From contig KQ481937.1 of assembly GCA_001430745.1 (NCBI GenBank), positions 8,177 to 72,176 on the forward strand: DNA of 64,000 bases. The letters are read 5' to 3'. Below, piece after piece: positions 10,466 to 22,400 of the stretch (positions within the stretch are counted from its first letter, which is position 1; each line of letters opens with the position of its first letter). Source of the stretch: Auxenochlorella pyrenoidosa (taxonomy: Eukaryota; Chlorophyta; Trebouxiophyceae; Chlorellales; Chlorellaceae). The notes under the pieces were generated by a model. It saw only the letters and a list, made by a program, of their open reading frames with translations, did not search any database and had not been told where the DNA came from. The translations under genes were made by a program, and so were the position numbers.

Positions 10466-13079
10466 TCACAGCCAGGCGCTCTCCTCCCCGTGCTCTCGCA
10501 GGAAGCGCCAGGTGTCCTCATACGTCCCCACCTCCACGCCATTGCCCTCAGGGTCGTAGAAGAACAGCTGGCGCATGTTGGCCTCTGCAGGTGAGGGTGC
10601 GGGCCCAGGGAGGCGCTGCAGTCACGGCCTGGCTGGCATGGCGCCCAGCCCGACATGGTCTTGCCGGTTGTTGGCAACACAGCCGCCCTGGGCCATAACA
10701 GCGCAAGCAAGCCCCCGTGGGACAGCGCAGCGCAGCCCCCACTGTTTGCGCCTCCAGCCCTCCGCCTCTCCCAACCCCACGAGTGGGCGCGTGCTGTTGA
10801 CATCACCTGGCAGCACGTGGCGCGAGTACTCCACGCCATGCCGGCGCAGCAGCCGCTCCGCCTCCTCAAAGTCCTCCACCTCCAGGGCCTACCTGGGGGA
10901 GAAGCAGAGCTGTCGCCCTGAAAGCCTTGGTCATGGCCACGGAAAGGAGGCGCAGCTGTCGCGCCGGGAAAGTCTGGCAACAGAGCGCACCCTGCCCATC
11001 CAAGCCCTGCAAATGCAAGCGGCCAAGAAGGTGCATGCAGCCCGGAGCCGGCCTGGCCGGGTGGATACCCAGAGATCCATGGCCAGCGCTGAGCAGGTTG
11101 AAACGAGCAGGGCCTCCCTTGAAGCACAGCTTTGCGCGCCCCACCAGGTGGCACCCTCGCCGGATGAACCAAGCCTCCGGCTCGCTGGCATATCCGTCCT
11201 GTGTGGATGGGGGGTGGGGGGCCAACCTAGACAGAGGCGGGCTGCTGTGCTCGGCAGCGCAGGGTGCCAAACCCTAGCGCCGACAGGAGAGGGTGTCAGC
11301 CCGTGAGCATCGCCCCCTGAAGGAACTGCTGGCAGTGGCCGCTGGCGCCCCTTGGAGAGAGAAGGAGCGCACATTCTCTGGGCTGATCAGAGCTGAAAGT
11401 TCAAGGCAGGCGCGGCAGCGCAATGCCATCACGGCGGCGCATGCAAGTGCAAGCTTCCAGGGCCGCACCTTCCAGTTGGTGAGCGTCCGGGGCACCGTGG
11501 GGTCGTTGTGGATCACATGAATCATGACGCCGCAGCCCTTGAGCCAGTGCCCTGCTCGCATGCGGCGGGGGAGGGCGGCGCAGGTGGCAGCTCAAGAGCT
11601 GGGACTGTCTGGCAGTTGACTGATGCGATGGATGCATGGCCATGAAGGGTGCCGATGTTGGAACCTAAGCCCAGGCTGCAGTCGGGCTTGCAGATGGGGT
11701 GGAGTTCAAAGTAGCTTCGGGCCTTATCCAGAGCCGCCCTGCCGCCCAGGCTGGCGCCCGCCAACCTGGGAAGCCAATGTCGGGGCGGGGGATGGCTCGG
11801 AAGCCCAGCACCTTTGTGTAGAACCTGCGCCCATGGACGGGGCTGTGAGCGTCCCTGGAAACCAAGCTGGGCCAGGGGCAATGGAATTGTGGCCAATGAT
11901 GGGGCTCAAGCGTTCCTGAGAGACCCGACTGGGCGGGGGACAATGGAAGTTGTGGCACAAAATGAGCCTTGCAAATTTTATCTGCAGCCGGCGAGGAATT
12001 GAGAGGCTCGACAGTCCCGAAGGGCAGCAGCGGAGATGTCCACACCAGGGTATTCGCATGCAGACTCTGTGTACCTGGCGAGCCCGCCCTCTGCCTGGCA
12101 ACTACCGCAGGCGACCGTCACATCACGAACACTCGGCGCCCCAACCTGCGATGCTGATGCTACAGCTGGCCTTGGACAATGCCACAACGCTGGCAGCGCT
12201 GGGCGCGAAGCGCCCACCTGGCGATGGCATCCACATCATTGGCGCCAATGGCCACATGATTGACTGCCTTTGGCTGGATGGGTGGGCCCCAAGTCTCATC
12301 CGCCTCGGTGAACTGCACGGGCAGGGCTGGTGTTGGGTTGAGCATTGGGCGGGGCCGGAGGGAGGGGATGGGAGGGAGGCCTTCGGAGGAACTCACGGCA
12401 GATTGGGTGGGGCAGGTATTGGCAGGCGCGGCTGCGATTTGGTGCCGCCCAGGAATGGTGGGGTGCATTTGGCGGCATCCCACGCTCGTGCTTGGAGAAT
12501 CGTGCCAGGCAAGCGGCCCGCTTCTTAGCAGGAAGCAGGGCAGCAGCAGCAGCAGCAGGAAGATTCTGGGCCAGCTTATGAAACTTTTGGCTGTCCCTGC
12601 TCTCCCTCCGCACTGCAAGGCCTGCGCTGGCTCTTGCAAATTGCTCCCCTTGGCGCCCTCCCACTCACGCTCGGGTTGTTCACCCCCGCCAGCTTCAGCA
12701 GCGGCTTGCACTTGGTGAATGCCTGCAGGCAGACAGCAGGGACAGACTCGGCTCTTGCTGGGCACCCACAGGCCGGCAACAATTTCCGTGTGCCCAGCAC
12801 CTCTGCACAGCAGGCGCGCAGCTGAGCCGGTCCCCCTGGGGCGGCAAGGGTTACCTGACCCTGGAAGTCTCGGCCCTCCTCCTCGACATACTCTGGGCCG
12901 CAGTCCCTCGCCCGCTGCACCACCGCCCCAGCCGCCACCTCGGCCGAGGCCGGTGGCGGCGCAGCAGCGCCGTTGCTGCTGCCATTCTGGGCAGGCTTGT
13001 CCAAACCGCTGCTGTTTGCTGCGGTGTCAGCAGTGGCAGCAGAGCCAGTGCTGCACTCGGTGCTGCACCCGTTCGACAT
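10466..13079 (-). CDS. Glyoxalase/bleomycin-resistance (VOC) family protein, lactoylglutathione-lyase-like
   Basis: ATG at 13079 opens a Ser/Ala-rich leader, possibly an organelle-targeting or disordered N-terminus. Exons resolved from splice phase: 12855-13079, 12669-12722 (ending AGVNNPS), 12218-12312 (KAVNHVAIGANDVDAIAR), 11766-11824 (FYTKVLGFRAIPRPDIGFP), 11469-11551 (HWLKGCGVMIHVIHNDP), about 10807-10885 (VEDFEEAERLLRRHGVEYS) and 10466-10584 (MRQLFFYDPEGNGVEVGTYE, stop TGA). One exon between 10886 and 11468 was not found. The paired beta-alpha-beta-beta-beta signature is clear: VNHVAI with a metal-ligand His, FYTKVLGF, and the C-terminal YDPEGNGVEV with the Glu ligand. This resembles the plant glyoxalase-I-like group with a single VOC unit. 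Probable role is methylglyoxal detoxification or a related vicinal-oxygen-chelate reaction; substrate not determinable. Confidence 0.82.
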
Positions 13080-13277
13080 TGGATGCCTGTAAATAGCTGC
13101 TGGGGCGCAGCAGGGACTGGAAGCGTGATTGGGAGACGAGCAGGGAGGACTTCAGGCAAACCAGCTGCATCCTGCCTGCCTTCCGCGCTGCCACCCGCTG
13201 GCGGTGGCATGGTGGAGGGCTCTGCAGTATTTCACCCTTCCTCTTTCACGTTCTGATCGCACACAGACGCTGCCAGA
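13080..13277. promoter_or_regulatory. Divergent upstream region between VOC gene and unknown gene
   Basis: 198 bp separate the start codons at 13079 (minus) and 13278 (plus); both 5' UTRs and promoters must fit here. No canonical core element is evident. Confidence 0.4.
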
Positions 13278-15775
13278 ATGCAGGAAATGGCTCGAGAGCA
13301 ATCTCGGAGCGGCAGCGCGGGGGCCCGCTCAGAGGATACCTACCCATTCTCCACGCTCGCCGTCTGGAGAAGAAAGCTGACGGAGGATATTGCAGCGGAG
13401 GGCGTGGGCGAGCCGGCCGGGCACTACCGCCTGCGGCTGCTGCTCGAGCAGGCAAGGCCGGGCAGGGCGGCACGGACAGCGGGCGGTTCCGTTGCTCTCC
13501 CACCCATCATCGCTCACGCGCCCTCACCCACCGCCTCCATCCCCTTCACAAGCAGGGCAAGGATGTGGAGCAGGCGGTGCTGGGCTGCCTGAAGGATGCC
13601 CTGTTTGACCTTCATGAGGGGGTGGCCTGGGGCCTCCTGTCACCGGCCTTCGAGGAGCAGCAGCGGCAGGTGGGCGGGACGGGACGCTGCGCCGTGCAGC
13701 ATGCATGCCTCTGCCCTGCATGCCCATGCTGGAAAGTGCGCTTTCCTGCCGTCAGGCCCCAGAAGGCAGCCGGAAGCCTTGCTGGCATGCCTGCCTGGCC
13801 GGTGGCCGATGGGCGCCTCTCTGCTGGCAGCCATGACTTGGCCCCGAAGGACCCTGGAACTGTTCTGCTTGGCATCCAGGCATTCAGGGTGCTCAATTAT
13901 TCCCAAGGCCCCGTTTTTGAAGCAGCAGACCTGCATCCACTGCCTGATGACCAGCCCCCTCCCCTCGCTTCCTGCCCCTTTGGCAGCTGCTGGTGAATGC
14001 CGCCGCCAATGAGCTGCACAATGACAAGCAGCTGTGCATCCAGCTGGCACGGGAGCACGGCCTGCTGGAAGCATACGCCTCCGCACTCAAGGTGGGCAGC
14101 TGGCAACTTGCAACTGCTGCCGTTCTCGGAATGCGGCAGTGGCTGCCGCGGCGTTGCATTGGGAAGGGACGATCAGCTGCCTGCCTCCAGCCCCTTGAAG
14201 CCACTTGATGCCGCCATGTGCGGCGCAAGCCCCGCTTTCTCCATGCCCAGCAGCCTTGCCAGGGCGGCCTGGACCCCCCGCGACAGCGCACCGCTGCTCC
14301 CTGGGCCCCTGCCTGCCCTTGCACTGCAGGGGGGCGGGCGCCGCGGCGCCGTGGCCGATTACGAGCGGGCGGGGGAGCTCAAGTTTGGGCTGCTGGTGTG
14401 GCGCGCCAACCTGCGGCGCGACGCCTCACTGGCAGAGGACCCGCAGGCAGGGAGCCACCGGGGGCATCCGTGCACGGGCCAGCTTGGAGGGGGCTGTGCG
14501 CGAGCACTGTGCAGAGCGCCACCAGGGGCTTCTGCCTCAGCTGCTTCAGCTGCCTGTGCTGGCGGTGTGGTGCCTTCAGCTGTGCCTACGATCCATGCTG
14601 CAGCTGCTTCGTAAGACCTTGGAGCCCCTTGTCGCGGCCACATCAACCACTGCACCGGAAAGCACGTCACGAATGCCCGCTGTGTCGCTGTGCCTGCTGT
14701 GCAGGAGCTGGAAGCGCTGTGCCATGACGCATACCTGGATGCGCTCAGGTGGGCTTAAATGTAGTGGCAACCAGCATTTGGCAGCGCGCAGATTGCTGTC
14801 GCAGCTAGCTGCAGGCTGACAGGCTGGGAAGGCATGAATGCGAACGGATCTTTCAGGCAGCGCTGCGCTGCAGTCCTCCAACTGCCACTTGATCTGCTCC
14901 GCTGCCTGGCAACCGACAGGCTGATCCGGCGCTGTGGCAGCCGCAGCCTGGCCTACTGGTCGGCGCAGCAGGCCAGCGGGGCACCCACCGGCGAGACCAA
15001 GCGCCGACTGTACAGCATGGCTGTGCAGGTGCGGGGGTGCGGCTGGTGGGGGTAGGTGGGTTGATGGTCAAAGCCGAGGTTGATGGTCAAAGCCGGCCAA
15101 GCGGCTGACACTGTGAAGGAGAGGTGGCGCTCGGTGCGCCCATTGGGTATTTGCATGCATGTTTTGCGCCCCGGCCGCGGGACTGGTGCTACCAGGTGGG
15201 GGCGCACCCCCGTGCTGCCTCTTCCCTGTGCAAAAGCTTTCCACTGTGCGCCTCCAATGCCCGCCTGGCTGCCTGCTGGGCAGAGGGTGCAGAACGCGCT
15301 GCGGGAGCTTGGCGAGACGCGCGGCCTGGGCTCGGCTGCCCTGGATGCCATCTTTGGAGAGGTGGGCTGCTGGTTGGGAGCGCAGCACTGGGGAGGCGTG
15401 GCCGCCCTGGGCCGTACGTTCCAGGAGGGTAGGTGCCGGTTTGCGGTGGGAACGTCAGGAGACAGTATTCAGAAGCAGCGGGGCAGTGCGCACTGCATGC
15501 CCTTTGAAGAGCCTGCTCACGGCCCAGGGCATCCCATTTTTTTGCTTTACCCAGCGAAAACTAAAAGATTCCACTCCCCATCCCCACTCGTCGCTATGAT
15601 TCGCGTTGTGCATGTGTCGGACCCCGAGGCTGTGGAGGAGCTGGAGGAGCCGGAGGAGCAGGCAGAGGCGCAGGAGGGGCAGGCCCGCGAGGAGGGACCC
15701 AGCACCGAGGGCCTGTTTCGTGGCGGCGGCCGCGGCGGCAGCGACGAGAGCGAGACGAGCGCGCTGGGGCTGTAG
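13278..15775 (+). CDS. Unrecognised protein with helical body and acidic C-terminal tail
   Basis: I do not recognise a family. ATG at 13278. Exon 1 (13278-13451) ends with a GC donor (GCAAGG) and joins in frame to exon 2 (13556-13669: GKDVEQAVLGCLKDALFDLH...). Next come 13987-14092 (LLVNAAANELHNDKQLCIQL...), about 14330-14620, 14702-14747 (ELEALCHDAYLDALR), 14855-15028 (LDLLRCLATDRLIRRCGSR...), 15285-15361 (NALRELGETRGLGSAALDA...) and a last exon ending with TAG at 15773-15775. The predicted protein is soluble, Leu/Ala-rich and alpha-helical, with no signal peptide or transmembrane segment, and ends in a Glu-rich tail followed by GGGRGGSDESETSALGL. Within the fourth coding segment the convincing frame shifts by one base near the G-run 14460-14464, either a sequence error or an unrecognised intron. 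The join to the last exon is unresolved. A TGTAA lies 148 nt past the stop. Confidence 0.6.
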
Positions 15776-16474
15776 GCTGCCGGTGCGTGGCCCGGCTGGA
15801 AACGAGCCCCTCCCAAATGCCGGCGGCGGCGTGGCGGCATGCGGCAGGTGAGCGTGATGCTTGCCTTGCTGTTTTGGACAGCTCATCTCAGTACATCACT
15901 GCAGTTTGCATGCATGCACTTCTGTAACAGGGAAAGAGCTGGCAGAGATTTGGTACTGTGTGCGGTGGGGGCGCCGCAGCAGCACCTGCTGCAGCGCCGC
16001 ACAGCGCGCAGCTGGCAGAGGGGAATAAGTCGTGTCGACGAGCCCACGCGCTTTCGGAAGCGAGATCACCATTCTTGCACATCCGAGGGCAGCTTGCGAA
16101 GCACCAGAAACTCCTGTTATCGGGCGCCTTGCTGCAGGGCCCGAATTGCGCCTGTGTCTGGCGATCGCTAACAGATCGACAAGCGCGAGCCATGATCGCA
16201 GCCGCTGCTTACCAGGCTTGCGGTCTAGCGGGCCAGAGCCATCGCTGGCCAGCTCAGGCTCTTCACCCAGCCATCCCAGCGCGGCTGCAATGCCGTTTGA
16301 CCTGTGCAGCATCCATGCAGCCAGGTGCGCGCGCTGGATCGCACAAGCGCCACCCTGCTCCCGCTGCTCCCGCCTGCTGCAGGCAGCACTTGGCAGCGAG
16401 GGAGGATCATGCAGTTGCTCGACCGCAGGACCAGGGCAGGGATTCAAGACTGATGGCAAGCTCCGTGGTGTTGA
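15776..16474. other. Intergenic / unresolved 5' end of the phosphomutase gene
   Basis: The left part is the 3' UTR of the unknown gene. The right part (about 16190-16474) probably holds the first exon and transit-peptide start of the phosphomutase. Candidate ATGs at 16289 and 16453 both read Ala/Ser/Arg-rich peptides, but neither joins in phase to the first secure exon without an assumed intron. Confidence 0.4.
15923..15927 (+). terminator. Candidate TGTAA poly(A) signal of the 13278-15775 gene
   Basis: TGTAA on the coding strand, 148 nt past the TAG stop, fits the position and sequence of green-algal poly(A) signals. Confidence 0.5.
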
Positions 16475-19400
16475 CATGCAGGGCAGCGGCGTACAGTGCG
16501 CCTCCGCACGGCACGCGAGCAGCAGCTGCGGGCAGCGGACGCGCCGCGGCACGTTGCTGCCGCCGCTGGCGTGTCGTCGCTGCCGGCATCTAGTGCAGAC
16601 AAGGAGGCGTTGGCTGCTTACCTCAAGGTGCAGAATGGCAGCGACGTGCGCGGCGTGGCCATTGACACCAAACCGTCAGGTAAGGTGCCGCGCTTGTGTC
16701 TGCTGGCTGCTGTTCGTGTTGCCTGCTGGCATTTCTGGCCGAGGCTGCACCCGCCCCGGCCGGCAGGGGGATCCTCGGCTTATGCAGGCTCAACCTGCTG
16801 CGACGTGGTGACAGGACGAAGTTGCGCGCTCTCGTACCCATGCCAGCCCTGTTGCCGCTCCAACCTGCAGAGCCTGTCACCCTCACCCCTAGCATGATGT
16901 TCTTCATCGGCCAGGCCTTTGCCGGTGGGTTGTGGGGCTGATGTTGTGTTGCTTGGGGCTGTATGAGCGAGCTGGTTGGAGTTATTGGTTGGGCTAAGGC
17001 TGCGGTGGTGCTGCGGTTGTGTGGCTGCTGCAGGAGAGCCCATATGCTGCCTTGCCTGACTGCCGTTCTCAACCCTGCACCCTCACCTGTTTTTCACTCC
17101 ACACCCTGCTCCCCCCGCCCACCGCCCCACCGCCCGACACACAGAGTGGCTAGCCGAACGCAAGGGCAAGCCGCCCAGCGCGCTGCGGGTGTCCATCGGG
17201 CGCGACCCCCGCCTGTCCTCGCCGCTCATGGCCGCCAGCCTGGCGGCGGGGCTGGCCGCGGCGGGGGTGGCCGTCGGCCGCTTTGGCGCCTGCACCACGC
17301 CCGCCATGTTTATGAGCTGCATCCTGCCAGGTGGATGGGGATCGGGCGCGGCACAAGCTAACTGGGCTTGGGGTGCGAGCAAGGTGCACGTTGGCAGGAC
17401 CCCAGGGTGCTGCCTGCTCAGTGGTGCACCTTGCGAGGTGCGTTTGGTGTACGTATCGCGATCCAAATGGGACGACACAGCCCCTGCATCACTTCTGCTG
17501 CTGCCCTGCTGTCCTGTACCCCACTGTGGCTGCTGCCCTGCAGGCCACCTGTACGACGGCGCCGTGATGATCACCGCCAGCCACCTGCCAGTCAACCGCA
17601 ACGGCGCCAAGTTCTGCACAGCAGACGTGCGCGCCCTGGCTTTTGGGCCCTCCCTTTTGTGCGCCGCATGCCCGATCCCGGCACCTGCTTCTGAGTTTAC
17701 AGCAACTGGTGCCGGGATTGGCCTCTCAGGGCTTGCCAGGATTCATGGCTGCCTGTCCATCACGGCCCTGCGCAACTGTTTGAACCCGGCGTTGAGCAGG
17801 CGCGCAGCTGTCACGGTATTCCTCGTGTTGCTTCACAGAGGCGCCACGGCCGGGCCGCTTGCCCTGCAGGGCGGCCTGGAGAAGAAGGAAATCACGTCGC
17901 TGCTGGTGCGCGCGGCTGAGCTGGCAACCGAGGCGGGGCAGCTGCCGGCCGACCGCTTCAACGACCATGCATTCGTGATCACGGCGGCGCTGGAGGTGTG
18001 TTTGTGTGTGTGTGTGTGTGGTGGGGGTGGGGGGGGNNNNNNNNNNNNNNNNNNNNNNNNNNNNNNNNNNNNNNNNNNNNNNNNNNNNNNNNNNNNNNNN
18101 NNNNNNNNNNNNNNNNNNNNNNNNNNNNNNNNNNNNNNNNNNNNNNNNNNNNNNNNNNNNNNNNNNNNNNNNNNNNNNNNNNNNNNNNNNNNNNNNNNNN
18201 NNNNNNNNNNNNNNNNNNNNNNNNNNNNNNNNNNNNNNNNNNNNNNNNNNNNNNNNNNNNNNNNNNNNNNNNNNNNNNNNNNNNNNNNNNNNNNNNNNNN
18301 NNNNNNNNNNNNNNNNNNNNNNNNNNNNNNNNNNNNNNNNNNNNNNNNNNNNNNNNNNNNNNNNNNNNNNNNNNNNNNNNNNNNNNNNNNNNNNNNNNNN
18401 NNNNNNNNNNNNNNNNNNNNNNNNNNNNNNNNNNNNNNNNNNNNNNNNNNNNNNNNNNNNNNNNNNNNNNNNNNNNNNNNNNNNNNNNNNNNNNNNNNNN
18501 NNNNNNNNNNNNNNNNNNNNNNNNNNNNNNNNNNNNNNNNNNNNNNNNNNNNNNNNNNNNNNNNNNNNNNNNNNNNNNNNNNNNNNNNNNNNNNNNNNNN
18601 NNNNNNNNNNNNNNNNNNNNNNNNNNNNNNNNNNNNNNNNNNNNNNNNNNNNNNNNNNNNNNNNNNNNNNNNNNNNNNNNNNNNNNNNNNNNNNNNNNNN
18701 NNNNNNNNNNNNNNNNNNGTGTGTGTGTGTGTGTGTGTGTGTGTGGGGGGGGGGGGGCGATGGATGCTGCTTGGGCAAGGGGCCCATCGCGGCGCGTTGC
18801 GGGGGTGGGCCTGCAGGGACTCCCCAGCCTGCTGGCCCAAGTGCAGCAGGGGCACAGGTGGGGCCTGTGCTGGCGGCGCGGGAACTTGCATGCTGCCGCT
18901 TTTTCCAGGGCGTCTGCCTGGCTGGGTTCAACGGCAGGCCACCAGCCGCCTACAAACCATCCCGAGTGCTTACAAGTCAGTTACAAGACACTCGCCTGCG
19001 GTGCCTGCAGGCCAGCAACGAGCTGGCGCGGGTTGTGGACTTCTTGCCGGTGAGGCTCTGGACTGGCTGCGGCTCCTCGCTTGTATTTGGCACCCAGCTG
19101 GCGCCAGGGGGGAGAGGGGGCGAGCAGCTGTTGACGTCACCACCCACAGCACCCAGCTCCTCTGAATGCCTGGGGCCCCCTGGCGCCCCGCCACCCCCTG
19201 CAGGAGTATGCGGCCTACCTGCGGGAGCTGATGAAGGAGAGCATCGCGCACCCGCAGCACCCAGACGCGCCGTTGACCGGCCTCAAAATCGTGGTCAACC
19301 CCGGCAACGGCGGCGGCGCCTTCATCGCGGACCAGGTGGGTGGGTCTAGTCTGGTCTAGTCTTACAACTTAACGCCACCCTAGAGAGGCCCCAAGGCGGG

Positions 19401-22400
19401 TGGGTGAGGCAGAGCGAGCGGGCAGGGGCGGGGCCGGGGTCGAGCGTGGGGCAGCAGCAAGCTCGCCACGGCAGTCGGGACCGCGTAAAGACCAAGGGAA
19501 CGGTGGCCATTTTGACGACGCTGAGACTGGCAGTGGCGGCGCAGGCGTCGCCCGCCCGCGCAGCGTGCGCGGCATGCTGCCTGCCCCGTCCCATGCCCTG
19601 CCCACCCACCCGCCCTTGTGCTGTGCAGGTGCTGGGCCCGCTGGGCGCTGACGTGTCTGCCAGCATCCACCTCGAACCAGGTGGGCACGCCAGCTCAGCA
19701 TGGCACACGCAGCCGCGCCACCGGTCGCGGCAGGCAGCATGCGCTGGCAGGCACCCCCGGTTGCAGTCTCCAGGCATGGCAGTGCAGGCAGCCGTCCTGG
19801 TTGGGCGCCCCCCCCCTCCTGCCCCCTCGCGCGCACTTCATCCCCCTTTGCGCTATCCCCCCTCGCTCCATCCTGCCTTGCTCCATCCCGCCTTGCTCCA
19901 CCCCCCTCGCTCCATCCCCCCTCGCTCCCGCCCCCGCAGACGGCAGCTTCCCCAACCACACCCCCAACCCGGAGGACAAGGCAGCCGTGGCGGCCACCCG
20001 CAAGGCCGTGCTCGACTCGGGGGCAGACCTTGGCATCATGCTGGACACAGATGTGGACCGCTCGGGGGTGGTGGACCGCGCCGGCACAGGTGTGTGTGTG
20101 TGCCTGTGCCAGGTTTGGGGGGAGGGCGCGGGGCGAGGCGCACCTGTGGGGCCTCGCCTCCCTGAGGCATTTTGTTGGCCACTGGGCAGCTGCCCTCTCA
20201 GGTCGCGGCCCTGCTGCAGCTGGGGCATACCGCAAAGGGTGCGCCCACCCGTCGGTGGCTGGCAAGGCTCCCCAAAGGGCCTCACGCTGCCCCCGCCTGC
20301 CCTCTCCCTGGTCATTCATCGCGGGGGCCGCACACCTGGGCCCCGGGCTCACCCTGCGCGCCCTGCCATGACAGCTCTTAGGCCCCCTGTATTCCCCACC
20401 CCTCGCCTCCCTGCCTCCCGCCCCCTGCCGGCCGCCAGGCATCAACCGCAACCGGTACATCGCCCTCATGGCGGCCATCACGCTCAGGGAGAACCCCGGG
20501 GAGACGATTGTCACCGACTCGTGCACCTCCAACGGCCTGGCCACCTTCATCCAGCAGCTGGGGGGGCGGCACTTCCGGTGGGTGGGGGGCAGATGCTCCT
20601 TGGGACGAGGAAGGTGTTTGTGGTGTGTGTGTGTTTGGTGGGCGGGGCTTGAGAGAGGCGCCAACCCGTGCACCTCAAGCCTGCGGCGGCTGGCGACAGC
20701 TGCGCCAGGCGCAGCCCAGGCTGGCACTCCCCGCTGCCTGCACACCTCGTTGCGGCCATGTATGATGGCCGCACAGTGACACCGCCGGCAGCAGCAACCC
20801 AGCGTTCCTCGCTGCCACGCCCGTTGCCCGTCACCGTCGCCCTAACCCCCGTTCCTGCGCCCGCCTGCAGGTACAAGAAGGGCTACAAGAACATCATCAA
20901 CAAGGGGGTGGAGCTGAACCAGGCGGGGGTGCCCTGCCCCCTGATGATGGAGACGAGCGGGCACGGCGCCATGCGGGTGCGTGCCGCGCCCACGTCGGCG
21001 GGGCAGGCTGTGGCTGGGACCTCGCAGCCGAGGCCAACGCTTCTGATGCCGCGCGGGGGGAGGCAGCGAGCCCTGAAGCCTGTGGCCACTTGCCGGCACG
21101 CGCATGAGGGAGGGCCTTCGAGCCCAACCCGGCCAAAAGCGGGCGCCTGAGTCCCACTGCGCAGCGCGCTTCCCGCCCCCGCCCCCCACCCCCCACCCGC
21201 ACACACACACGCACACACACACACACGCACACAAACGCACACAAACGTGACCGGGCGGGGGGTGGGCCCTGCTCTTCACACACACACACACACACTCACA
21301 CGCGCGCACACAAACGTGACTGGGCGGGGGGGGGCGTGCTCTTCACACACACACACACACACACACACACCACCCCACCCCCTTCAGGAGAACTACTACC
21401 TGGATGACGGCGCCTATGGCGCGCTCAAGATTGTGATCGAGGCGGTGCGGCGGCGGCTGGAGGGCAAGGGCGACATCTCGGAGCTGCTGGCAGAGCTGCG
21501 GTGGGTGCCCTGGGCAGGCGCTGACCAAGCGGCGTGTGCACCCGAGTGTGTGCACCCGAGTGTGGGCGGGCTGGACCTTGGGCTGGCATGGAGAGGCGCC
21601 CTGCAGGGCGAGGCGCCTGCCCGCCTCGAGCCTGCCGTGCTTGGGCTGGCAGGGCGGCACGGTCGAAACCCCTGGCGCATTGCCAGCCTGCCACCCGGTG
21701 GTGGGAAGTCTGTGCGCGGCCCTCCGGGCTGCTGGCAGAGCTGTCTTTGGTGGAGGGGGCCTCCTCTGCCCCCCTCCGCATCCCCCGCTGCTGCCCTCCC
21801 CCTCATGTCCCTCAGGGAGGCGGCAGCAGCCGCAGGGACTCAAGTGGTCACCTTGGCCGAATCCCTGTGCGCGGCACCTGTCACCTGCTGTGTTGACACA
21901 CACACACACACACCGCTGCTGCCGCTCCCCCTCCTGCCGTTGTGCAGGGAGCCAGTGGAGGCGATGGAGATCCGGGTGGCCATCAGGGCTGCCGATGTGC
22001 GGGCAGAAGGGGAGCGGGTGACCGCCGCCTTCAAGGAGTGGGTGGACGCAGGTGGGCTGGGTCAGGCGGCGGGCAGGGCCAGGTTGGTGCGTGGCAGGGA
22101 GGAAGGGACGGTGCAACGGCCCGCAACAGGAGCGGCTGCAGCCCTGGCTCAAAACCATGGTGCCCCTCTGCAGCAGCGGCGCCTGTGCACGCTTGGCGGC
22201 TGTCTGGCCGGCCGTGCCTGCACTGCGTGCGATCTTGTTTTGCGGTGTGCGCCATGCCATGCAGGGTGCGGCGGCGCCACGCACTGGCGGCTGGAGGACG
22301 AGAATTACGAGGGCTGGCGGCTGAAGGTAGGGCGGCGCCGCTGCCCTCATGCACTCCGTGTATCGACCTTCCCAGCCCTGCGCTCAGCTTGCAGGGGCCG

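Noticed and set aside
12160..12765. Numerous open frames of 60-350 codons antisense or out of frame to the genes listed
   Set aside because: At this GC content stop codons are rare, so such frames occur by chance; they show no family motifs and biased Arg/Ala/Pro/Gly content.
16289..16600. ATG at 16289 or 16453 as the phosphomutase start
   Set aside because: Both give transit-peptide-like sequence, but neither joins to the secure exon in the right phase; left unresolved.
17189..19165. Very long open frames across 17189-19165 and 39709-41676
   Set aside because: They are artefacts of the N runs being read as open; real exons within them were taken from splice signals and homology instead.
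21198..21375. (CA)n and G-run blocks as regulatory Z-DNA or quadruplex elements
   Set aside because: They lie inside introns and are adequately explained as simple repeats; nothing in the sequence supports a regulatory role.
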